From assembly GCF_036013745.1 (NCBI RefSeq), contig NZ_CP107880.1:4774001-4838000 (forward strand): a stretch of DNA of 64,000 nt, written 5' to 3'. Below, in pieces: positions 41,701-50,699 of this stretch. Below the pieces are notes generated by a model. It was not told the origin of the DNA and ran no database searches. It saw only the letters and a program-made list of their open reading frames with translations. The stretch is from Streptomyces sp. NBC_00483. GTDB lineage: Bacteria > Actinomycetota > Actinomycetes > Streptomycetales > Streptomycetaceae. The translations under genes were made by a program, and so were the position numbers. The first letter of the stretch is position 1. Each line of letters starts with the position of its first letter.

Positions 41701-42261
41701 TCAGTCCAGTCCGAGCTCGTCCTTCGAGAAGGCGAAGAGGTACGGAACCCCGGCGCCCTCGGTGATCTTCTCGGCGGCGCCGGTGGCCCGGTCCACGATG
41801 GTCACGACGGCGACGACCTCGGCCCCGGCCTCGCGCACCGCCTCGACGGCCTCCAGCGGGGAACCGCCGGTGGTGGACGTGTCCTCGACGACGACCACGC
41901 GACGGCCCTTGATCTCCGGGCCCTCCACACGCTTCTGCATGCCGTGCGCCTTGGCGGCCTTGCGGACGACGAACGCGTCGAGGCGCTCGCCGCGGGCGGC
42001 GGCGGCGTGCAGCATCGCGCCGGCGACGGGGTCGGCGCCCATGGTGAGGCCGCCGACCGCGTCGAACTCCAGCCCGTGCTTGCCGGTCAGGTCGAGCAGC
42101 ACCTGGCCGACCAGCGGGGCGGCCTCGCCGTCGAGGGTGACGCGGCGCAGGTCGACGTAGTAGTCGGCCTCGATCCCGGAGGAGAGCGTCACCTTGCCGT
42201 GCACCACGGCCTTGTCCTTGATCTGCTGGAGCAGCGCGTCGCGCACGTCGTTCGAAGTCAT
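41701..42261 (-). CDS. pyrE: Orotate phosphoribosyltransferase
   Basis: 186 residues. Transfers phosphoribose from PRPP to orotate to make OMP in pyrimidine synthesis. The PRPP-binding motif is VVVVEDTSTTGGSPLEA, the N-terminal substrate loop is TLSSGIEADYYVDLRRVTLD and AVGGLTMGADPVAGAML is conserved. Normal length. It lies 158 bp upstream of fba on the same strand. Confidence 0.97.
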   Translation of the reverse strand: MTSNDVRDALLQQIKDKAVVHGKVTLSSGIEADYYVDLRRVTLDGEAAPLVGQVLLDLTGKHGLEFDAVGGLTMGADPVAGAMLHAAAARGERLDAFVVRKAAKAHGMQKRVEGPEIKGRRVVVVEDTSTTGGSPLEAVEAVREAGAEVVAVVTIVDRATGAAEKITEGAGVPYLFAFSKDELGLD

Positions 42262-42298
42262 GGCTATGAGCTTAAGGGCCCGGCGCGGGGGCCGGTTT

Positions 42299-42356
42299 TA
42301 CAGGTGGCTCCACGTCGTTACAGGTGGCTCCACGTCTCTACAGGTGGCTCCACGTC
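42299..42356. repeat. Triple direct repeat at the 3' end of the epimerase gene
   Basis: Three copies of the 18-mer TACAGGTGGCTCCACGTC at 42299, 42319 and 42339, each separated by two bases (period 20). On the minus strand each copy contains the gene's final codons Trp-Ser-His-Leu and TAG stop. The first copy read is the real end of the gene and the two others lie beyond the stop. Confidence 0.95.
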
Positions 42357-43132
42357 CAGGTCGTGCTCGCCTCCAGCGGCTCCACGGGCGTGACCAGGCG
42401 CGGCGCGGTGTTCAACCCGTTCGGAGGCCCTGTCTGCGGCTCCACGCACACAGCCGCGTCCTGCTCGTCGTACACGACGACCCACTGCTCGGGGCTCTTC
42501 ACCTCGAGCTGGAGGGCGCCCGGCCAGGACAGCATGACGTCGACGCCGTCGGGCATCCCGAAGCAGTCGTCCCAGGGCCCCGGGGTGGGCTCGATGCGCT
42601 TGCCGGTCGGCAGGTGGTCGGCGCCGCGCTCCTCCTGCCAGGCCGGGTCGAAGGCGATCTGCACGCTGCTGCCGCCGTCGGTGACCGTCCGGTTGAACCA
42701 GGGGTGCCAGCCGATCTGCGCGGGAAACGAGTCGCCGTACGTCTCGATCCCCATCGACAGGGTCAGCGAGTTCTCGGTGAGCGAGACGAGCTGCGTGACG
42801 CGTCCGCTGTACGGCCAGGGGTCGGTGAGGTCGTACGTGAAGGCCGCCTCGGTGTGGGTGGCGCGCGCGGTGGTCCACTCGGCGTTTCGGCCGAAGCCGT
42901 GGATGGCGTGCGGCGGGGAGTTCAGCGGCATCTGATGGACCTTGCCGCCGTCCCGGAACTGCCCGTCCCTGATGCGCCCGCACCACGGCACCATCGGAAA
43001 GCAGCCGTACTTCTCGCCCTGCCGCAGCAGCTCGGTACCGGAAATCTTCAGGCTGCTGATACGGCAGCCGTTGCCCGGCGCCACGGTCACTTCCGCGTCG
43101 CCCGCGGTCAGCGTCGTCTCCTGTGTCGTCAC
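42338..43132 (-). CDS. Aldose 1-epimerase family protein
   Basis: 264 residues from the GTG at 43132 (AGGA upstream). Galactose-mutarotase fold: FPMVPWCGRIRDGQF, HAIHGFGRNAEWT with the first catalytic His, QIGWHPWF with the second, and PQTGPPNGLNT near the end. It interconverts anomers of a hexose or hexose-6-phosphate; the specific sugar is not certain. Its last codons overlap a 20-bp-period repeat. Confidence 0.9.
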   Translation of the reverse strand: MTTQETTLTAGDAEVTVAPGNGCRISSLKISGTELLRQGEKYGCFPMVPWCGRIRDGQFRDGGKVHQMPLNSPPHAIHGFGRNAEWTTARATHTEAAFTYDLTDPWPYSGRVTQLVSLTENSLTLSMGIETYGDSFPAQIGWHPWFNRTVTDGGSSVQIAFDPAWQEERGADHLPTGKRIEPTPGPWDDCFGMPDGVDVMLSWPGALQLEVKSPEQWVVVYDEQDAAVCVEPQTGPPNGLNTAPRLVTPVEPLEASTTWTWSHL

Positions 43133-43202
43133 GGGTCCTGAGCCTATGCGGGGCGGGGCCACCGGCGCCTGCGCAGGGCTCCGCCGATTGTGCGGAGAGG
43201 GC

Positions 43203-44189
43203 CTAGCGGCGCCTGCGCAGGACCCGGCCGACGACGATCGCCGAGGCGAGTGCGACGGCGGCCGCGGGGGCGGCCCAGCGCAGCGTGGCGCTGGTCGTGA
43301 CGCCTTCGGGGGCTGGCACGGGGGCGTACCGGCCGCGCGGCGGTGCGTGGTCGACCTCTTCCGCGCTGCGGCCGATCATCGTGCGCCGGGCGTGCGCGGC
43401 GACCGGCTCCGCCGGGAGGTCGGATTCGGGTCCGTCGGCGGCCGCGAGATCCGTGTCGGGGTCGAGGGACGGCGGCGGAATCTCGGTGTCGAAGACGGAG
43501 GAGTGGTCGTCGCCCCCTTCGGCTCCGCCTTCGCCGGAACCGTTGTGGGCGGCGCTCTCGCGGGGGTCGCCGACCGAGCTGCTGCCGGAGCCCTCGACGG
43601 TGTCCTCAGCCGGCCCACCGCCCGCGTCGTCGTCCGTGTCCGCGCCGGTACCCGCGCCCGGGTCCGTGCTCACGTCCGTGCGCGCGTCGTCGTCGGAGTC
43701 CGCGCTCCCGCTCATGTCCTCGTCGGGGTCCGAGCCCGGCTCCTGGCCGGTCGCTCCCAGGTTCTCCGCGAAACGGTTCAGCAGACGATGGACCGCCGAC
43801 GCCACGGCCTCGCGCGGCAGTTCCGCGACCCGGCCGTCGCCGGAACCGGTGCCGGAGAAGGTGACGGCGGAGCCGCCGGCCGCCGCCGCGACCCGGGCGG
43901 TCAGGGCGAACTTCACGCCTCCCGTGCCGCGGGCCTCGCTGCCTTCACCCGTCACGGCGAAGGAGCCGTCCGCCGACTGCGTCACGGTGACGCCGCCGCG
44001 GTACGTGATGGTGTGCCCGCCGATACGTACCTTCAGCCGGCCTCCGCCACCGGAGGCGTCACGCTGGTAGCCGGGCAGGGCCCGGTCGACGCGTTGGGAA
44101 TCGCAGAGCACCGCCCGCAGTGACTCCGCCGGAACCGGAACGAACACCTCATGCTCCATGCCGCCGAGCCTAGCGACCTCATCGCTCAC
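43203..44189 (-). CDS. CoxG/SRPBCC-domain protein with acidic linker and membrane tail
   Basis: 328 residues from the GTG at 44189, which has AAGGGGGGA just upstream; the ATG at 44159 is an alternative. Residues about 11-150 form an SRPBCC (CoxG-like) domain (EHEVFVPVPAESLRAVLCD, then ADGSFAVTGEGSEARGTGG). A long Asp/Ser/Gly-rich linker of about 120 residues follows, then a single helix (APAAAVALASAIVVGRVL) and RRRR. CoxG relatives may bind hydrophobic ligands; this one would be tethered to the membrane face. Confidence 0.85.
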   Translation of the reverse strand: MSDEVARLGGMEHEVFVPVPAESLRAVLCDSQRVDRALPGYQRDASGGGGRLKVRIGGHTITYRGGVTVTQSADGSFAVTGEGSEARGTGGVKFALTARVAAAAGGSAVTFSGTGSGDGRVAELPREAVASAVHRLLNRFAENLGATGQEPGSDPDEDMSGSADSDDDARTDVSTDPGAGTGADTDDDAGGGPAEDTVEGSGSSSVGDPRESAAHNGSGEGGAEGGDDHSSVFDTEIPPPSLDPDTDLAAADGPESDLPAEPVAAHARRTMIGRSAEEVDHAPPRGRYAPVPAPEGVTTSATLRWAAPAAAVALASAIVVGRVLRRRR

Positions 44190-44427
44190 GTGTCCCCCCT
44201 TCGCCCTCCGCCTTTCGACTTTCCAACGCCCCAGGGTGCCCTTGTGCTACCGCGACCGCGAGTGGGCGCGGGGGCTGCACCACATCGACGACGGGCGCTA
44301 CCCCGGCGCCGCACATCGACGACGGCAGGCGCCGCCCTCGGCCCCACGCATCGACCACGGCAGGCGCCGCCCCGGCCAGCACACCGCCCCCGGCACCACG
44401 AAACAGGCACCACCCCGGGGAGCCGGA

Positions 44428-44455
44428 GCCCGGAGGGGGCGGGCGGGTGGGAGAC
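44428..44455 (+). repeat. Shared GC motif, copy 3
   Basis: GCCCGGAGGGGGCGGGCGGG followed by TGGGAGAC; differs from copies 2 and 4 by loss of two C residues at the front. Confidence 0.85.
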
Positions 44456-44672
44456 GACCAAGGCCCGGCCCAGCCGAAAACACGACGGCGTCGCGAACCG
44501 ACACCGCAGACGCCACCCCGGCAAAACCCAGGCCCCCGCATCGACCACGGCAGACGCCACACCCGGCCCGCCCCCACAACCCCGACCCCACGCATCACCG
44601 ACGGCAGGCGCCACCCTGGCCCACGAACCAACCCTCGGCACCCCGAAACAGGCACCACCCCGCGGGGCCGAA

Positions 44673-44702
44673 GCCCCCGGAGGGGGCGGGCGGGTGGGAG
44701 AC
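44673..44702 (+). repeat. Shared GC motif, copy 4
   Basis: GCCCCCGGAGGGGGC followed by GGGCGGGTGGGAGAC, identical to the copy at 6832 except for the last base. Confidence 0.85.
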
Positions 44703-45031
44703 GACCGAAGCCCGGCGCAGCCGGAAAGGCACGGCGCCGCGAACCGGCACCACAGGCGCCACCCCCGGCAAAACCCCGGCCCACGCCTCGACCACGACAG
44801 GCGCCACCCCGGCCCACAAACCAACCCCCGGCGCCGCGAACCGACACCACAGGCGCCGCCCCACAACCCCGGCGCCGCAAACCGGCACCGCAGGCGCCAC
44901 CCCCGGCACCGCCCCACAACCCCGCCCCCGCGCAACACCCCCGACGACCCCCGGCCCCGCCGACCCGCACCCCGGGCCCCGGGCCCCGCCGACCCGCACC
45001 CCGGCCCCCCGAACCCGCCGGCCAGGCGTCG

Positions 45032-46555
45032 TCAGTCGCCGAATCGCGGATGCACCAACGTCGACGGCGCGTGTCCCGCCCCGGCCCGTACCACCCGCGC
45101 CCCCGCCGGAGGCCCAGGTCGCGTCCATCCCGCCAGGACGAACCCCACACCCCCGTCGCCGCGATACGCCACCGCCCGCAACCCCGCGGAGCGAACCGTC
45201 GCGGCAGCCGTCCCCAGCGGCCCCGCCCCGCCCCTCACCCGCGCCACCACTCGCCCCCGGTCCGCGAGAACCCGCCCCACCAACCCGTAGAACTCCTGCG
45301 AGTACAGCTTCGTGCTCGCCGTGCTGCCGGGGTCGGGCAGATCGCACACCACCACGTCGTACGGCAGCGCCCGCGGAGCGCTCCGCAGCCACGCGAACAC
45401 GTCCCCCGTCAGCACCCGCACCCGCGGATCCCCGAGCGACCGCCCGTTCAGCTCGCGCAGCCCCGGGTCGGTCCGGGCCAGGTGCACCACCGCCGGGTCG
45501 GGGTCGACCACGTCCACGCGCCGCACCCCGCGGACCCGCAGCGCCTCCCGCGCGGCGAGGCCGTCACCCCCGCCGAGGATCAGGACCCGCGCGCGCGGAC
45601 CGCCGTGCAGCGCGGGGGCGACGAACTGCCGGTAGGGACGGCCCCGTTCGCGCCCGTCGGCCCGCAGCTGCCCGTCGAGAAAGAGCGACGTGGGGCGCCG
45701 CCCACCGCCCGTGAGCACGACTTCCTGCGCCCCGGTCTGCACGGCGACCCGCACATCCGCCCCGAACAGGGCGTGCCGCGCCGCCCGTTCGAAGTCGTCG
45801 ACGAGGACCCAGGACGTGGCGAGCACACCGAGCACCGTGACGTTCGCGACGATCAGCAGCCAGCAGGCCCGCCGGCTCAGGTCCCGCCGGAACAGGCCGA
45901 GGACGAGCACTGTCCCCGCCACCGCGTTGACCGCCCCGGTGAGCAGCGCCCCCGTCAACTGTCCGAGCAGCGGCAGCAGAAGGAAAGGGAACGCAAGGCC
46001 GCCGACCAGCGCACCCACATAGTCCGCCGCGAACAGGTCGGCCACGGCCCCGCCCGCGTCCTGCCGCCGGATCCGCTGGATCAGCACCATGAGGAGCGGC
46101 ACTTCCGCCCCGATCAGCACCCCGATGGCCAGCGAGAACCCGACGAGCAGCCAGCGCGGCCCGTCCGCCCAGGCCCCGCCCCAGGCCCCGGTCCACGCGA
46201 ACACCGCGTACAGCGCCATGGCGCTGCATCCGCCGACGAGCGCGAGCAGCGCCTCGATCATTCCGAAGCCGACCGCGGCGCGCAGCCGCAGCCACTTGGC
46301 GGCGAGCGAGCCGAGGCCCATCGCGAAGACCATGACGGAGAGCACGACGGAGGCCTGGGTGACCGAGTCGCCCATCAAGTACGAGGCGAGCGCGACCAGT
46401 TCGAGTTCGTAGACCAGTCCGCAGGCCGCGCAGACGAAGACGCCTGCGAGGACGAGGAGGCGCCCGGTGCCCGGCTTCACCGGGAGCGGGGACCGGACCG
46501 GGCCGCCCAGGGACCTGGGGTCTCGGGTCGTCACGGGTGGGTGCGGTTCGATCAC
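45032..46555 (-). CDS. Membrane-fused spermidine-synthase-like protein
   Basis: 507 residues. The N-terminal half has seven or more transmembrane helices ([20 protein letters not shown], then [19 protein letters not shown]). The C-terminal half is a polyamine-synthase-type Rossmann methyltransferase-like domain ([41 protein letters not shown]). Fused proteins of this kind are common in actinobacteria; aminopropyl transfer is plausible but not shown, and LPDPG replaces the usual DSTDP. The stop lies at the edge of the repeat region. Confidence 0.88.
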   Translation of the reverse strand: MIEPHPPVTTRDPRSLGGPVRSPLPVKPGTGRLLVLAGVFVCAACGLVYELELVALASYLMGDSVTQASVVLSVMVFAMGLGSLAAKWLRLRAAVGFGMIEALLALVGGCSAMALYAVFAWTGAWGGAWADGPRWLLVGFSLAIGVLIGAEVPLLMVLIQRIRRQDAGGAVADLFAADYVGALVGGLAFPFLLLPLLGQLTGALLTGAVNAVAGTVLVLGLFRRDLSRRACWLLIVANVTVLGVLATSWVLVDDFERAARHALFGADVRVAVQTGAQEVVLTGGGRRPTSLFLDGQLRADGRERGRPYRQFVAPALHGGPRARVLILGGGDGLAAREALRVRGVRRVDVVDPDPAVVHLARTDPGLRELNGRSLGDPRVRVLTGDVFAWLRSAPRALPYDVVVCDLPDPGSTASTKLYSQEFYGLVGRVLADRGRVVARVRGGAGPLGTAAATVRSAGLRAVAYRGDGGVGFVLAGWTRPGPPAGARVVRAGAGHAPSTLVHPRFGD

Positions 46556-46739
46556 GCCTGGAACGCTACGTCACCGTTCGACTCCGTCCGGTCACCCACA
46601 AGTGTGGAACCGATGTACCGCAGGCATACCCGTGATCCGCGCGACCTGCGCGACCACCGCGAGCCGGGCTCACGCGGCCGCTCACTCCGCCGCCCGGGCC
46701 TCCGCCCACGCGCCTCCGCCCGCACCACCGCCCGCGCCG

Positions 46740-47264
46740 CTACAGCGCGGCGGCCACCGGCATCCGCGCCCCCACCCGCGTACGAGTGGCGACCAACTGG
46801 CCGTCCTGCGGGTAGGCGTGCCAGGTGCGCCAGTGCACCTGACCCTCGTGCCGCTGGGCGAGCATCGCGGTGAAGGCGTGCGGGCTGCCGGGAAAGACGC
46901 CCGCCAGACCGTTCGGATGGTCGGCGACGAGCGCGAGCAATTCCTGTGCGCGGCCCGCAAATTGACCCGCAGTCAAATGTTCGACGCGGGCCGCGAATTC
47001 GTACTCCCAGTCGCCGAGGCGCTTCGCGACGCCCAGCGGGAGCGGCGTACTGCTGCCGGGAATGCACGCCACGGTCTCCGAACAGCTGCCGTTCTCCTCC
47101 TCGAGCAGCACCTGGTGAGAGGCGCCGAGCAGCCTCAACTGAAGCCTGGCATCGTCGATGTCGAGGTCGAGCGTGGCGAGCGCGGGCAAGGGCTCCCGGC
47201 CGAGGGCCCAGGCCAGATCGGCCGCACTCGTATCGGTATAGGCGGTGTTCAGGGTCGTGAGCAT
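46740..47264 (-). CDS. DUF2617 family protein
   Basis: 174 residues. The DUF2617 pattern is seen in DLAWALGREPLPALATLDLD, LGASHQVLLEEENGSCSETV, and the C-terminal LVATRTRVGARM. It lies next to the spermidine-synthase-like gene, a conserved Streptomyces arrangement as far as I recall. No known function. Confidence 0.88.
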   Translation of the reverse strand: MLTTLNTAYTDTSAADLAWALGREPLPALATLDLDIDDARLQLRLLGASHQVLLEEENGSCSETVACIPGSSTPLPLGVAKRLGDWEYEFAARVEHLTAGQFAGRAQELLALVADHPNGLAGVFPGSPHAFTAMLAQRHEGQVHWRTWHAYPQDGQLVATRTRVGARMPVAAAL

Positions 47265-47599
47265 GGGTCGGCTCCGCTAGCACGCAAAGGGAGGTGGGGC
47301 CGGCTGCGTCGAAGGAGCCGGCTCGTGCCCACGTGAACGCGATAACTACGTAGTACGAGGGCTGCGTTGACGGTTAAAGGGAATCATGGTGGGCGACGCC
47401 ATCACAGCATTTTTACCCAACTTCGGAGGGTTTCCATCCCCCCGAGGGCAGCACAGCTCAACTGTTCAACTTCCACGAGCACCTTTCGCGCCCGGCGCAC
47501 AACCTCCGAGGGCACAACCGGACAAGCGTGCGGCCCACGCGGACCGACTGCCCCGTGTCAGTCGCCTCCGCGCGGGCCGCACGCCCCGACAGCGGTGTG

Positions 47600-47899
47600 T
47601 CAGCTTCCGCCGCCCCCGCATCCACCACCGCCACCACCGCACGACGAGCCGCCTCCACCACAGGAGGAGCCGCCGCCGCACGAGTGGCCGTGATGACCGC
47701 CGCCGGAGTCACCGGACGAGGAACACCCGTAGCCGCCGCCACCGCTCGCGGCACCGCCACCGGCCCACCAGCTGCTCCTGCCGGCACGGTTCTTCTTCAA
47801 CGATGTACTGGGTGAGCGGCCGCTGCCGCCCGCCCTTGCCGTCCCGAGCACGATGGCGAGCACCACCATCACGAAGACCACGATGAAGAACACGTTCAT
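47600..47899 (-). CDS. Small membrane protein with Gly/Cys-rich tail
   Basis: 99 residues from the ATG at 47899 (GAGGAGGGCCGGTG upstream). One N-terminal transmembrane helix (VFFIVVFVMVVLAIVLGTA) is followed by a basic linker and a tail rich in Gly, Ser, Cys and His (GGGHHGHSCGGGSSCGGGG). The composition suggests metal binding or self-association at the membrane. Function unknown. It is divergent from the interrupted aminotransferase gene. Confidence 0.75.
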   Translation of the reverse strand: MNVFFIVVFVMVVLAIVLGTARAGGSGRSPSTSLKKNRAGRSSWWAGGGAASGGGGYGCSSSGDSGGGHHGHSCGGGSSCGGGGSSCGGGGGGCGGGGS

Positions 47900-48024
47900 C
47901 ACCGGCCCTCCTCTCTCTTCCCCCGTATCCCCCGAGGGGCCGCCCCGTGCGGGCGTGACAGGGGAATGCCCGTGCCCGGAGCACGCCAAGCAGGAGTTGA
48001 GGAAGTCCAGAGGTTCGGCGCAGG

Positions 48025-48790
48025 ATGACCGGCATGACCTCCAGCGCACGCCCCCTGCTCAACCGCCGCCTCGCCGAGTTCGGAACGACGATCTTCGCCG
48101 AGATGTCCGCGCTCGCCGTGCGGACCGGCGCCATCAACCTCGGCCAGGGCTTCCCCGACACCGACGGCCCCGAGCAGGTGCGCGAGGCCGCCGTACGGGC
48201 GCTGCGCGCGGGACACGGCAACCAGTACCCGCCGGGCCCCGGCATCCCCGAGCTGCGCACCGCGATCGCCGACCACCAGCAGCGCCGCTACGGCATGGAG
48301 TTCGACCCCGACCGCGAGGTCCTGGTCACGGCGGGCGCCACGGAGGCCATCGCCGCCTCCCTCCTCGCCCTCGTCGAACCCGGCGACGAGGTCATCGCCT
48401 TCGAGCCCTACTACGACTCGTACGCGGCGAGCATCGCGCTCGCGGGCGGTACGCGCGTACCCGTGACGCTGCGCCCGCACGAAGGTTCCTTCCGCCTCGA
48501 CCTCGACGAGCTGCGCGACGCGGTCACCGACCGCACCCGTCTCCTCCTCATCAACACCCCGCACAACCCCACCGGCACCGTCCTCAGCCGCGCCGAACTG
48601 ACCGCCATCGCCGAACTCGCCGTCGAACGCGACCTCCTGGTCGTCACCGACGAGGTCTACGAGCACCTCACCTACGGCGACGCCGAACACATCCCGCTCG
48701 CCACGCTCCCCGGCATGCGCGAGCGCACGGTCACCATCGGCTCCGCGGGCAAGACGTTCTCGTTCACCGGCTGGAAGGTCGGCTGGGTCA
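48025..48790 (+). pseudogene. Class I/II aminotransferase, 5' part, interrupted by element 2
   Basis: About 255 codons of a fold-type I PLP aminotransferase, from RPLLNRRLAEFGTTIFAEMS through GQGFPDTDGPE, LLLINTPHNPTGTVLS and the PLP-lysine region TIGSAGKTFSFTGWKVGWV. After GWKVGWV (about 48790) the frame turns into unrelated sequence (KPSSRTYFSRTARTR) and stops at 48876. The remaining 130 residues should lie beyond the right end of the element, outside the window. A complete copy is at 52014-53177. Confidence 0.92.
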
Positions 48791-49044
48791 AGCCTTCTTC
48801 ACGCACCTATTTCTCTCGCACCGCACGCACGCGGTCACGGCGGCCGGCGCACTCGCACCCCTGTAGTCCCAAATAGCGTGCACTCGCTAGACACCCGTCT
48901 TTCGCTCGCGAGCTTTATAGAAAATCCCAAACCCCGTGCACTGTGGGCCACTTAGGCCCTAGCTTCTACTGTCTTACCTGTTGCCGGGGATCACACGGGG
49001 CGTTCGGCCTCTCCTGGATCCCTCTGTTCTCAGGAAGGACGCAC

Positions 49045-49236
49045 GTGCCGCAAAAGCCGATGTACGTGATCATCGCGGTCCTCGCTGCGCTGGTGGTCGC
49101 GCTCACAACCAGCCTCGTCGCCGCCTTCGCGGGCGAGCGACCCACGGCGGTCTTCAAATCCGGAGGGGCTACCTTCGGCGCTGCTCTGACGCTCGCTCTC
49201 GGCGTGCTGGCTGCTTTGGGGGTGGTGGGCCCGTGA
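49045..49236 (+). CDS. Small two-helix membrane protein, first gene of an M/S operon
   Basis: 63 residues from the GTG behind AGGAAGGACGCAC. Two hydrophobic helices (YVIIAVLAALVVALTTSLVA and ALTLALGVLAALGVVG) are separated by GERPTAVFKSGGATFG. Its stop overlaps the methylase start (GTGA), so the two are translationally coupled. No family recognised. A small membrane protein coupled to a DNA methylase is unexpected. Confidence 0.7.
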   Translation: MPQKPMYVIIAVLAALVVALTTSLVAAFAGERPTAVFKSGGATFGAALTLALGVLAALGVVGP

Positions 49237-50699
49237 CCGAGACCCGTATCCCGCAAGGGAGTTCGCCTGCCGATGACAAAGCGATGCATGGGGCTCTCGC
49301 GCAGGTGCGCCAAGAGCGCGCACGGCTTTCCCGCCAGATGAACGCTCCTGACGCGGCCCGAATCGTCCTCGGGCTGCTCTACCTGAATCGAACCGCGCGC
49401 TTCGCCGCCGAGCCGGGTATTCCCACGTGGGGATGGCTGGTGAGCGAGGCCCAGAAGGGCAGCTCGTCCATGGGGCCTGCTGTGAGGAAGTGTCTCGCCC
49501 GTCGGCTTCCGTCGATCGACACCGGCGACGGCTCGACGACGCACGACTCCATACCCGCCCTACCTCCGGGCGCCGACGCCCCTCTACGCGGCATCATCCG
49601 CGCGATCAGCTCCGTTCAACACGTCGGAACGCTACTCGATGAGAGCCTCAGAGACCTATCGGCTGACCAGGCACGCGAGGACCGCTACTTCACGCCGGAT
49701 GACATCGCTCGCCTCATGGTCGGTACCGTCGCACCCCAGGACGGGAACTCCGTGCTTGACCCCGTATGTGGTTCAGGTGGGCTGCTGGTCGAGGCCCACC
49801 GCTACGTCCGTGATCGCGTAGGACTCGACCCGAACATGTCCTTGCGGGGAAGGGATCGGCACACCCAGACTTCGCAAGTCGCCCTCATGAACGTCTCCGT
49901 TCGAGGTATCGAAGCCCATATCTATCCGCCGAGGGACAGTCTCGCCGAGGCCGAACCGGATCGGTACGACATAGTCCTGGCCAATCTCCCCTTCAACCAG
50001 CGCGACTGGGCACCAGAGGACCAAGTCTCCTCCGACCCCCGGTGGTCGGAAGAAACCGCGCCCAAGAGTTCAGCCAACTCGGCGTGGATCCAGCACGTCA
50101 GGCATGCACTGGCCGAGCAGGGCAGGGCCGCCTTCCTGATGGCCGACACCGTGGCCACGAGCAGTCAGCCCGCTACACGGCGGCTGCGGGAGAGGCTGCT
50201 GCGGGAAGATCTGGTCGAATGTGTCATCTCGCTGCCGCCGCGCATATTTGGCCACACGGATACCACGGCCTGCCTCTGGGTGCTCAACAAGGACAAGAGC
50301 CCACGCCCCGACTGGAATGTCGTCGACCGTCGCGGACACGTGCTGTTCATCAACGCGCGGCGGGCTTTCGAGGCCGTCCCACGATCGAGAGCGCGCCGAC
50401 TGGGCGAGAAGCACTGCAAGCACATCCTGGCCACTCTGGCCATATGGCGCGGCAGCACCGACAACGGTGACGCGCCCACGGACTACCGCGATGAACCCGG
50501 CTGGTCCCGGAGCTGCTCTACGAAGGAAGTCGCCGGCGACGATTACAAGGTCCTGCCCACCCGGTGGGCCACAGAGCCTTTGGATCCCGAATGCGATACA
50601 CGGAGGCGGATCGACCAGCTCAAGCAAGAGCTGATCGACGACCTCACCCAAGTCCACACTCTCGAGACGCAATTGCTGGACGCATTGGAGGAGATCTGA
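49233..50699 (+). CDS. Type I restriction-modification methylase subunit (HsdM-like)
   Basis: 488 residues. The N6-adenine methylase motif I is LDPVCGSGGLL (residues 176-183 core) and motif IV is NLPF (251-254) in place of the usual NPPF; NLPF may still allow activity. An N-terminal helical domain of about 150 residues is present, shorter than in the second HsdM. It is coupled to the small membrane protein upstream and overlaps the specificity subunit downstream (ATGA-type). No restriction subunit accompanies it in the window. Confidence 0.85.
   Translation: MTETRIPQGSSPADDKAMHGALAQVRQERARLSRQMNAPDAARIVLGLLYLNRTARFAAEPGIPTWGWLVSEAQKGSSSMGPAVRKCLARRLPSIDTGDGSTTHDSIPALPPGADAPLRGIIRAISSVQHVGTLLDESLRDLSADQAREDRYFTPDDIARLMVGTVAPQDGNSVLDPVCGSGGLLVEAHRYVRDRVGLDPNMSLRGRDRHTQTSQVALMNVSVRGIEAHIYPPRDSLAEAEPDRYDIVLANLPFNQRDWAPEDQVSSDPRWSEETAPKSSANSAWIQHVRHALAEQGRAAFLMADTVATSSQPATRRLRERLLREDLVECVISLPPRIFGHTDTTACLWVLNKDKSPRPDWNVVDRRGHVLFINARRAFEAVPRSRARRLGEKHCKHILATLAIWRGSTDNGDAPTDYRDEPGWSRSCSTKEVAGDDYKVLPTRWATEPLDPECDTRRRIDQLKQELIDDLTQVHTLETQLLDALEEI

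Larger units (their letters stand above)
44190..45031. repeat. 842-bp region of degenerate GC-rich repeats
   Basis: No gene is visible. The region is built from variants of CGACCACGGCAGGCGCC(A/G)CCCC and of CGAACCGGCACCACAGGCGCC, with two longer units of about 120 bp (about 44400-44520 and 44645-44765), each containing AAACAGGCACCACCCCG, the shared GGAGGGGGCGGGCGGGTGGG motif and CCCGGC(G/C)CAGCCG. It resembles the 5.9-7.1 kb repeat region in composition and motif. Confidence 0.85.

Noticed and set aside
44151..46873. Long Pro/Arg-rich frames across 44.2-46.9 kb on the plus strand
   Set aside because: They come from the degenerate GC repeat region and the antisense of the spermidine-synthase-like gene; composition is low-complexity.
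48788..48900. Identity of element 2 with phage TG1 based on the aminotransferase target
   Set aside because: The gene family matches what I recall for TG1, but the homology break is after GWKVGWV, apparently downstream of the TG1 crossover, no phage genes are seen, and the integrase is outside the window.
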